Assembly: GCA_900318465.1 (NCBI GenBank) | Contig: ONKQ01000025.1 | Coordinates: forward strand, 1 to 38,978 | Direction of reading: 5' to 3' | From: an uncultured Bacteroidales bacterium | GTDB lineage: Bacteria; Bacteroidota; Bacteroidia; Bacteroidales; F082 | Length of the DNA stretch: 38,978 nt | In this document: positions 33,426 through 38,978 of the stretch, piece after piece | Layout: each line of letters begins with the position of its first letter | Numbering within the stretch: position 1 is the first letter of the stretch | Position numbers and translations under genes: made by a program | Notes under the pieces: model-generated | Told to the model about the DNA's origin: nothing | Seen by the model: the letters and a program-made list of their open reading frames with translations, nothing else | Databases searched by the model: none

Positions 33426-34070
33426 ATGGAAATCCACACGACCACCAACAAGATTTGCTATATGATTCTGCCCCAAGGAATCAAAGAGGATTTGACTGCG
33501 GGGTTGGGGGTGCTGTCGGGGAGGTACGGCGTTTCGATAGTCGTAATAGAGGATGTCGATTGGAATGATGACCTCACACCTTGGCCAGCTGAAGGCGTGT
33601 TCAAGAAAGCGAAACCATTTGGAGGTCATGCGGATGGATTCCTCAACAAACTGACAAATGAGATTATTCCTGAGACAGAAGAGCATCTGGCTATTAAAAA
33701 TGCAGAAAGGACAATATTAGGCGTTTCGTTGTCAGGTCTGTTTGCGATATGGTCAGCCTTCAACACCGATGCTTTCACCAACATTATCAGCATATCGGGT
33801 TCACTTTGGTACGATGGTTTCACGGATTGGATGAAAGAGAATACTCCATCTGCCAAAATCAAAAAGGTTTGCATGTTACTTGGTGAAAAAGAGAAGAATG
33901 CCAAGGATAATCGGATGGCGAGGGTCGAAGAGAGAACCCTTGCCGCAGCCAACTTCTTGAAATCAAAAAGCCACGCCTCAGTATTGTTTGAGTTGGTTGA
34001 AGGCACCCATTTCTCGCCGATAGTGCCGAGATTGGAGAGGGCTTTTGATGTGGTGTTCGGATCAAACTGA
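33426..34070 (+). CDS. Alpha/beta-hydrolase, putative esterase
   Basis: A 214-residue protein of the serine hydrolase fold. The nucleophile elbow is GVSLSGLFAIW (GxSxxG), followed by ISISGSLWYDGFTDWM; a likely catalytic His is in VEGTHFSPIVPRLERA near the C-terminus. The layout resembles small enterochelin-esterase-like proteins (PF00756 type). There is no signal peptide, so it should be cytoplasmic. It is probably co-transcribed with the preceding redox protein gene. Substrate unknown. Confidence 0.75.
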   Translation: MEIHTTTNKICYMILPQGIKEDLTAGLGVLSGRYGVSIVVIEDVDWNDDLTPWPAEGVFKKAKPFGGHADGFLNKLTNEIIPETEEHLAIKNAERTILGVSLSGLFAIWSAFNTDAFTNIISISGSLWYDGFTDWMKENTPSAKIKKVCMLLGEKEKNAKDNRMARVEERTLAAANFLKSKSHASVLFELVEGTHFSPIVPRLERAFDVVFGSN

Positions 34071-34081
34071 CATCGTTAGTT

Positions 34082-35044
34082 TCATCTGTTTTTACTCAAA
34101 GTCGCCAGTGCCACAGGATGATGCTCCAAATGTTTCATTTGTGTTCCAAACAACAATTCAGGACAATATTCACCAGACTTGTATTTTGCAATAAACTCTT
34201 TGTCAGCATCGTCAAGTTGCATTACGTCTTTCAAAAAAGCAGCAACAGCATCCTCAATCTTCGTTTTGGGATATGCACCCGCCTTGATGCGCAACATGGG
34301 TAGAAGTTGAGACCTGATTTTGCTGAAATTCATTTGGGTTAGTTGGTCAACATCTCGCCCAAGCCTATTCTCCGAACTATCATTGCCAATCGTAGAGTAA
34401 AAAACGGCACATCTTCTCAAAAGCTTTCTTTCCTCTACATTCGTCATCAAATTGGATTGTGATAGTGAATAAAGGTCATACAAGTCTCTTGGTTTTGTCC
34501 GCTCAAAGAAAGCACCTATCTTACCCCCGAAAATTTCAACGGCTTGAAGATGAAACACCTTAATAAAAGTATCTTTGAAAAATGGGTGTTTGATGGATGA
34601 TATCACAGGCTCAAACACATGACAACGAGCCAAATAATTGATGTCGAGTTTGATTTTATCACGACTGCCCGTCACAGTATCATACAAAAGCTCGTAAGAA
34701 CACAAGGAATAACTCTCCCTTTTACCCGAGGCATAGCCATGTTCGATGCAATAAGCTGAAAGACTCTCGTCCAATTGCCGCCTTAATTGTAGCATCTGTT
34801 CTTTGGAGCAGTCAATTGCCAAATCCAAGTCCAAATCCACTGACAGTCGTGGCAGTCCTGGAATCAAAACCAAATTGATGGCTGTGCCACCCTTTAGTGC
34901 CAATTTCCCCTGAAAAGATTCAATTGTACTTAAATCATCAAGGATGCTACAGAGCCTAAGTACTTTTTCCACATTGGTCGCTGTGAAACTGTGCTCCTCG
35001 GCTATTGCAGCGACTTGTTTTCTCGTCAATTCAATAGGGTCCAT
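34082..35044 (-). CDS. AbiEii/AbiGii-type nucleotidyltransferase toxin
   Basis: A 320-residue protein with the nucleotidyltransferase core of AbiEii: KLALKGGTAINLV (G52-G53-T54) followed by LPRLSVDLDLDLAI (D70, D72). The middle part (FGGKIGAFFERTKPRDLYDLYSL) is typical of the family. AbiEii proteins are toxins of type IV toxin-antitoxin and phage-abortive systems; they bind nucleotides and modify RNA such as tRNA ends. Its ATG overlaps the AbiEi gene by 14 bp, so the two are translated together. Confidence 0.88.
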   Translation of the reverse strand: MDPIELTRKQVAAIAEEHSFTATNVEKVLRLCSILDDLSTIESFQGKLALKGGTAINLVLIPGLPRLSVDLDLDLAIDCSKEQMLQLRRQLDESLSAYCIEHGYASGKRESYSLCSYELLYDTVTGSRDKIKLDINYLARCHVFEPVISSIKHPFFKDTFIKVFHLQAVEIFGGKIGAFFERTKPRDLYDLYSLSQSNLMTNVEERKLLRRCAVFYSTIGNDSSENRLGRDVDQLTQMNFSKIRSQLLPMLRIKAGAYPKTKIEDAVAAFLKDVMQLDDADKEFIAKYKSGEYCPELLFGTQMKHLEHHPVALATLSKNR

Positions 35045-35744
35045 ATTCTTTTTGTTCTACTTTTGGCACACAAATTTTCCATTTCTTATCGTAAGTGTCG
35101 CAATTTTCATCTGGGGTGAGATAGCTGACGTTATTTCCGATTTGATTTTTACAATGATCAAAGAATGCGTCCGACAACCCAAGTTGTTCCTGATATAATG
35201 AGAGCAAATACCCAACCCGTTGGTAAACACTCTTCGATGGGGCTGCATCAAGGCATTGAATCATTTCAGTTTCATCAAGTTTGTCAATTCCAAGCCAGTC
35301 CAAAGCATTCATCAACTCCTCCAAGCCACCAGCGAGGTCGATATGCCTAATGCAGTCAATAATAGTCTGGCTTAACGACGTCACACGAATGGGATAGTTC
35401 TCGTTGGCAAAGTCAAGATTCGGATTTATCAGATAATTAACCGGCTTGTAAATATAGGTCTCGTTCAGATGGATAAACGTCCTAAACGGTGTTGTACTAT
35501 GGATATAAACCCAATTAAATGACTGTGTATGAAGCGTGTAGTATTCCAAAGCCGAGTGATAAACTAGACATCCATTTTCAACCGCATTACATGCTATCCT
35601 AAACTTGTCGGTCAGATACGATGGTACATACACGCCTTTACGGACATGGGACAACACGCCTTTCCTCGTCTTGTTGTAAAGGCGAGATTTTCGAGTATTG
35701 TAGCATACCTCATTTCCCTGTTCCAAAATAGAACCGTCAAGCAT
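35031..35744 (-). CDS. AbiEi-type antitoxin/transcriptional regulator
   Basis: A 237-residue protein with an N-terminal winged-helix part (about 1-50, ILEQGNEVCYNTRKSRLYNK and VRKGVYVPSYL) and the AbiEi C-terminal domain (VYHSALEYYTLH, VTSLSQTIIDCIRHIDLAGGLEELMNALDWL). AbiEi antitoxins bind inverted repeats in their own promoter and repress the operon. It comes first, directly behind a promoter, and overlaps the toxin gene. The A-T content is higher than in the preceding genes. Confidence 0.82.
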   Translation of the reverse strand: MLDGSILEQGNEVCYNTRKSRLYNKTRKGVLSHVRKGVYVPSYLTDKFRIACNAVENGCLVYHSALEYYTLHTQSFNWVYIHSTTPFRTFIHLNETYIYKPVNYLINPNLDFANENYPIRVTSLSQTIIDCIRHIDLAGGLEELMNALDWLGIDKLDETEMIQCLDAAPSKSVYQRVGYLLSLYQEQLGLSDAFFDHCKNQIGNNVSYLTPDENCDTYDKKWKICVPKVEQKEYGPY

Positions 35745-35760
35745 TGCTTAAAAATTTCGG

Positions 35761-35791
35761 CAAAGATATTACTTTTTGATATGATTGACAA
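35761..35791 (-). promoter_or_regulatory. Promoter of the AbiEi-AbiEii operon
   Basis: TATCTTTG (35768-35761) with TTG (35791-35789) 20 bp upstream on the minus strand, 16 bp before ATG 35744. I see no clear inverted-repeat operator here. Confidence 0.55.
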
Positions 35792-35848
35792 CATTTCTAA
35801 GTATTTTCTTTCACCATCCTTTTGCTTTAAGCGTTTTTTCTCCATTTT

Positions 35849-35882
35849 TTTGCTGTTGGAAACGATTTTGGCCTTATTTTTG
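35849..35882 (+). promoter_or_regulatory. Promoter for the tandem lipoprotein genes
   Basis: TTTG (35849-35852) and TATTTTTG (35875-35882) with a 22-bp gap, 43 bp before ATG 35926. Confidence 0.6.
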
Positions 35883-35925
35883 CACCGATATAATACTCGT
35901 TTGAACACTTAAAAACACTGTCAAC

Positions 35926-36447
35926 ATGAAAAAATCATTCATTATCGCATTGTGCTGCATCGTTGCTGCGGTGACAGCTTGCAAGAAAAAGCCTGTCCCT
36001 ACGTCAGAGCCCGAACCTCAACCTGTCGAGTATAGTGAGAAATACGTCGGCAACTATTTAGGCAACATGGTTCTCGCCATTCAAGGCACCATCGATACCG
36101 TCAACGTCAACGTGCCAATGCAGTTTCCCTTCGACAGCATCGCCATGACCATCATCAAGGGCGATGCCGACAACAGCATCAACGCTTCGGTAATCATTGA
36201 CAACGAGCTTTACCAGACCACTGGCACCGCATCAGCTGAGAAGGCCGACTTCGACATGGTTCACCTTATCCTTGACAAACCCGACTTCAACGTCACGGGC
36301 GACGTCGAATTTGTGGCCACACCTGCCGAGGGCGACAGCCTCAACCTCAGCGGCAACTTCTCAGGTACTGGAACCGTCAACATTGCAGGTGGAGTGTATC
36401 CCATAAATGCGACTGGCACCGTGAACGGAAAACTCGGAAAACAATAA
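35926..36447 (+). CDS. Small lipoprotein of unknown function
   Basis: A 173-residue protein. The lipoprotein signal ends at VTAC (Cys 19) and is followed by KKK and a Pro/Glu-rich linker (to about residue 36). The remainder is an all-beta domain that opens with KYVGNYLGNMVL and ends with ATGTVNGKLGKQ. The next gene encodes a longer lipoprotein whose last part opens in the same way (KFVGHYEGKALL). The two are 21 bp apart and probably form one operon. No function can be assigned. Confidence 0.8.
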   Translation: MKKSFIIALCCIVAAVTACKKKPVPTSEPEPQPVEYSEKYVGNYLGNMVLAIQGTIDTVNVNVPMQFPFDSIAMTIIKGDADNSINASVIIDNELYQTTGTASAEKADFDMVHLILDKPDFNVTGDVEFVATPAEGDSLNLSGNFSGTGTVNIAGGVYPINATGTVNGKLGKQ

Positions 36448-36468
36448 CCTTTTAATTCAAATAACGAA

Positions 36469-37296
36469 ATGAGAAAATCAACATTAACATTGGCTTGTCT
36501 CGTCGTCATCGCACTGCTGGCAAGCTGCAAGAAAGACGTACAACCCACCATCACCCTTATCCAGACCGAAGGCTACCTTACCGAAGGTGCCCAAGTCTAT
36601 GCCAATGACGATGTCTTGGTAGGCTTCGTGCTCACAGGCGAGAAGTTGACCAGCATTGAGGCCACCGTCACGCAAAACGGGAACCTTATCAGCTCTTATC
36701 CCCAATCCATTGGAGAACAAGACACTTACACCAGCACTTTCCATCTCACCATCGACGTGACTGGCACCGTGACCATTACAGGCACAGTTACCGACGCAGC
36801 AGGGCACACCGCTTCGTTGAGCATCGATGTCGTCTGCAACGAGAAACCCAATGCCAAATTCGTCGGACATTATGAAGGCAAAGCGTTGCTGAATGGCTCC
36901 ATCGCCCTTATATCGAACGGACAAAACATGTTTGAGAACCAACTCTCCGACCATGCTGTGAACGTTGTCCTCGATTTGCAGCCCGGCAACACGATGTATG
37001 AGGTGGTCGGTACGTGCAGCATCGACGACCAGGTGCAAAACGTCACTGGCACCGTCAGCGGCAACACCGTCACCTTTGAGGCCATCGACGATGTTTTCAG
37101 CATGGATGTTCCTTACAACGGCATGACTTTCAGTCCTGAAATCAACCTCACCTACAACATCACTGGAACACTCGAAGGCAACGAGTTGATACTCAGCGGC
37201 GACTGCAAAGGCAGTGGCGAAATCAACCTTTTCCTCATCTCAGGTGACCTCGAGCTTGATACCACCGTTGGCGGCAGCCTGACCAAAACCGAATAA
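36469..37296 (+). CDS. Lipoprotein with Ig-like and beta-barrel-like domains, function unknown
   Basis: 275 residues. The lipoprotein signal ends at LLASC (Cys 20). Residues about 28-125 resemble a bacterial Ig-like domain (VTGTVTITGTVTDAAGHTASLSIDV). Residues about 130-275 form an all-beta domain starting KFVGHYEGKALL, similar in opening and in alternating TGTV/SGN pieces to the preceding lipoprotein. It probably sits on the cell surface or faces the periplasm. Confidence 0.8.
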   Translation: MRKSTLTLACLVVIALLASCKKDVQPTITLIQTEGYLTEGAQVYANDDVLVGFVLTGEKLTSIEATVTQNGNLISSYPQSIGEQDTYTSTFHLTIDVTGTVTITGTVTDAAGHTASLSIDVVCNEKPNAKFVGHYEGKALLNGSIALISNGQNMFENQLSDHAVNVVLDLQPGNTMYEVVGTCSIDDQVQNVTGTVSGNTVTFEAIDDVFSMDVPYNGMTFSPEINLTYNITGTLEGNELILSGDCKGSGEINLFLISGDLELDTTVGGSLTKTE

Positions 37297-37346
37297 AAAA
37301 TTCGAAAAAAAATTCCAGAAATCGGTCACGCAATTCAAAAAAAACG

Positions 37347-37354
37347 TATTTTTG
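37347..37354 (+). promoter_or_regulatory. -7 promoter box for tRNA-Gln
   Basis: TATTTTTG, 14 bp before the tRNA. No clear -33 element. Confidence 0.5.
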
Positions 37355-37368
37355 CAGCCGATTTCAGG

Positions 37369-37439
37369 TGCCCAATGGTGTAATGGCAGCACAACTGACT
37401 CTGGATCAGTTAGTCTAGGTTCGAATCCTGGTTGGGCAA
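37369..37439 (+). tRNA. tRNA-Gln (anticodon CTG)
   Basis: A 71-base cloverleaf with acceptor TGCCCAA/TTGGGCA (U1-A72, as in glutamine tRNAs), anticodon stem ACTGA/TCAGT with loop CTCTGGA (anticodon CTG), and T arm CTAGGTTCGAATCCTGG. CCA is not encoded. Confidence 0.93.
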
Positions 37440-37449
37440 CAGTTTAACC

Positions 37450-37487
37450 CCCTAACTTGTTGATTTTCAGGTTAGGGATTTTTATTG
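37450..37487 (+). terminator. Rho-independent terminator after tRNA-Gln
   Basis: Perfect stem CCCTAAC (37450-37456) / GTTAGGG (37471-37477) followed by ATTTTTATT. It ends just before the PagL-like gene start at 37495. Confidence 0.8.
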
Positions 37488-37494
37488 AGACCAA

Positions 37495-38871
37495 ATGACC
37501 TTAAACCAAAACATCCAAGGTGGATTCACACTTCGCCAACTATGCGCAACACTTGCGTTGTTGATTCTATCATTCCATCCCTTTTTCGCTTCGGCGCAAA
37601 GGCAGTCCCTCTTCCACGACAACCGCACTTTCTATGAAGCCAATTTCCGTTACGGCAAATATTTCCCCTTCGAGGAGCGTCATGCCTACATGAAAGTCTT
37701 GCCACAATACGGCATCGACCTCCGCATGGGGCGCCAGACCGACGGACGAAACACTTGGGAAACCGACTTCAACCACCTTTCCTACGGTGCTTTCCTGCGC
37801 ATCGAGAAGAACAATGTGGACAGCATCCTGTTTGTGGACCGCGACAAGAATGGTTACGAGCGCGAGACCTGGCGCGCCTTGGGCGATTGCTATTCGTTAG
37901 GCGGTTTTATCAACGGGCATCTTTATCAAGGCAAATACTGGTCGTTTGACTATGACCTTATGGGCGGTCTCTCGTTTTGGACCAGACATGGCGACGAGTT
38001 CATCGGCTCGGTTGCCAACGTCCACCTTGCCTTAGATGCCGGCCCGACTTTTATGATTGAAGACAATTTCGACGTCACGCTGCGTTACCAGTTCTCGCAC
38101 TCGTCGAATGCCGCCATCAGACTGCCTAATTGCGGCATCAACGTGTTTAGCTGGGTAATGGGTGTGCGCTACCATCCCAACGGCAGACCCGAACTCGTCT
38201 CCAAAGAAAAGCCTCGCCCGAAGTTCCAGAAATCCACCGCTATCTTCGCTACCGAGTCGGTCGGCATCCTGCAAACCAACGAATGGATGCGCAGCTACCA
38301 GACCTCCGACGGCACTATGGTCAGCGACCTGCCCGCTGAACGGCCATATTACTTTGCCGACGTCATCCAAATCGGGCTGCACCGTCAGTTTCATCCCAAG
38401 TTCAGCTACGACATTGCTTTGGATTTCGGTTGGACGGGCGAGACCAAGCGCATGTATGAGAAAGCCCATCAGATGTCCGCCGACGGGCACGAGTACTTCA
38501 CCGGCGATGATGCCATCCCTCTAATGGAATACAGCTTCGCCCGTGGCCTGCACCTCGCGCCTTCGGTGATGTTCGAAATCAACTACAACCGTTTCGCATT
38601 CTGCCTTGGCGGGGCCTATTATCTTTGGCACGGCATCTACTATGGCACAGACCAAAAGAAAACCTGGGGGTTGCCTGAGTCGTCGGAAAGCAACTTCGAG
38701 GACACTTATTTGCCGCCCTGCTACCGCACTTTCTACGGTCGTCTCGGATTCAAGTATTACTTGGGCGAAAACCGCAACATGTTCGTCGGCTCATTTATGA
38801 AAGTCCACAGCGCGGTCATCGACTATGCCGAGTTCACCTTTGGCATGAACTTATTCAGTTGGAAGAAATAA
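37495..38871 (+). CDS. PagL/acyloxyacyl-hydrolase-like outer membrane protein
   Basis: 458 residues with a signal peptide ending near FFASAQ (residue 35). The first half (about 40-225) resembles a lipid A deacylase barrel: FHDNRTFYEANFRYGKYFP, then YQFSHSSNAAIRLPNCGIN, where H202 and S204 fit the HxSN active-site pattern of PagL. The second half (about 240-458) adds further barrel-like strands, so the protein is much longer than PagL itself. It could remove acyl chains from lipid A or another lipid. No clear promoter lies in the 55 bp after the tRNA, so it may be expressed by read-through. Confidence 0.68.
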   Translation: MTLNQNIQGGFTLRQLCATLALLILSFHPFFASAQRQSLFHDNRTFYEANFRYGKYFPFEERHAYMKVLPQYGIDLRMGRQTDGRNTWETDFNHLSYGAFLRIEKNNVDSILFVDRDKNGYERETWRALGDCYSLGGFINGHLYQGKYWSFDYDLMGGLSFWTRHGDEFIGSVANVHLALDAGPTFMIEDNFDVTLRYQFSHSSNAAIRLPNCGINVFSWVMGVRYHPNGRPELVSKEKPRPKFQKSTAIFATESVGILQTNEWMRSYQTSDGTMVSDLPAERPYYFADVIQIGLHRQFHPKFSYDIALDFGWTGETKRMYEKAHQMSADGHEYFTGDDAIPLMEYSFARGLHLAPSVMFEINYNRFAFCLGGAYYLWHGIYYGTDQKKTWGLPESSESNFEDTYLPPCYRTFYGRLGFKYYLGENRNMFVGSFMKVHSAVIDYAEFTFGMNLFSWKK

Positions 38872-38881
38872 AAAAAGCAGG

Positions 38882-38978
38882 TGTAATGGACAAAAATTAG
38901 GCTGTTTTTGAGACGGTGTTATCAAGTGGACAAGAATTAGGCTGATAATTCTGTTGGGATTTTGCTCCTGAGGAGAGA
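38882..38978 (+). mobile_element. Probable terminal region of an IS21-like insertion sequence (cut by window edge)
   Basis: Two copies of the 18-mer TGGACAARAATTAGGCTG (38887-38904 and 38927-38944) differ at one base and start 40 bp apart, each preceded by a TGT. Multiple short direct repeats near the ends are typical of IS21-family elements, where the transposase binds. No transposase is inside the window. Confidence 0.5.

Noticed and set aside
35612-35908. A 98-codon open frame on the minus strand upstream of the AbiEi gene
   Set aside because: It overlaps the AbiEi start in another frame and crosses both promoters in the gap; its translation is low-complexity Lys/Glu.

Overview
The window is a piece of a Bacteroidota chromosome, most likely order Bacteroidales. 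The signs are Bacteroidota-type promoters (a -7 box TAnnTTTG with a loose TTTG/TTG about 17-22 bp upstream) before many genes, a PorW/SprE lipoprotein of the type IX secretion system, a DUF3822-rsmD pair, a Bacteroidota-type AMP nucleosidase, a membrane-bound TPR/LuxR-type regulator, SufE next to a DUF59 protein, and almost no Shine-Dalgarno sites. Most of the sequence looks balanced in base composition. The stretch at about 26.1-29.5 kb is clearly AT-rich and the AbiE pair at 34.1-35.7 kb is milder in the same direction. I cannot name the genus.

Layout. 1-7.6 kb, mostly minus strand: a TonB-receptor-like barrel cut by the left edge, a TPR-membrane-HTH regulator, then rbfA-lolC/E, and dtd, holA and AMP nucleosidase packed closely. 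7.65-10.2 kb, plus strand: ECF sigma factor, membrane anti-sigma candidate and an outer-membrane barrel protein as one overlapping operon. 10.2-12.8 kb: a small protein made of 25-residue repeats, a one-TM protein, a DUF3822 protein and rsmD. 12.9-17.6 kb: a two-domain acyltransferase resembling OlsF aminolipid synthases, rluE, a P-loop kinase/dCMP deaminase fusion, a LOG-family protein and a small polybasic membrane protein. 17.7-26.0 kb, plus strand: MTA/SAH nucleosidase, a membrane pseudokinase, porW/sprE, bactofilin, folE, fabD and an S41 protease.

26.1-29.5 kb is an AT-rich defence-like island: a HEPN-family Abi protein (AbiF/AbiD type) preceded by a structured leader RNA, divergent from a membrane KAP-family NTPase. 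It ends at a bidirectional terminator and a tRNA-Ala. 29.7-32.7 kb: L-serine ammonia-lyase, SufE, a DUF59 protein and a choline-kinase-like phosphotransferase. Then tRNA-Ala(CGC), a C_GCAxxG_C_C protein, a small esterase, an AbiEi/AbiEii pair, two tandem lipoproteins, tRNA-Gln(CTG), a PagL-like outer-membrane protein, and at the right edge two direct repeats that look like the end of an IS21-type insertion sequence.

The best candidate for an under-described system is the abiF locus: two RX4-6H motifs in the protein, a leader RNA with its own promoter, nested stems that can form a pseudoknot, and a flanking direct repeat, next to a KAP NTPase. Other leads are the pseudokinase directly upstream of porW, the kinase-deaminase fusion, the fused acyltransferase and the 25-residue repeat protein. 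All assignments come from reading the sequence; no database search was run.
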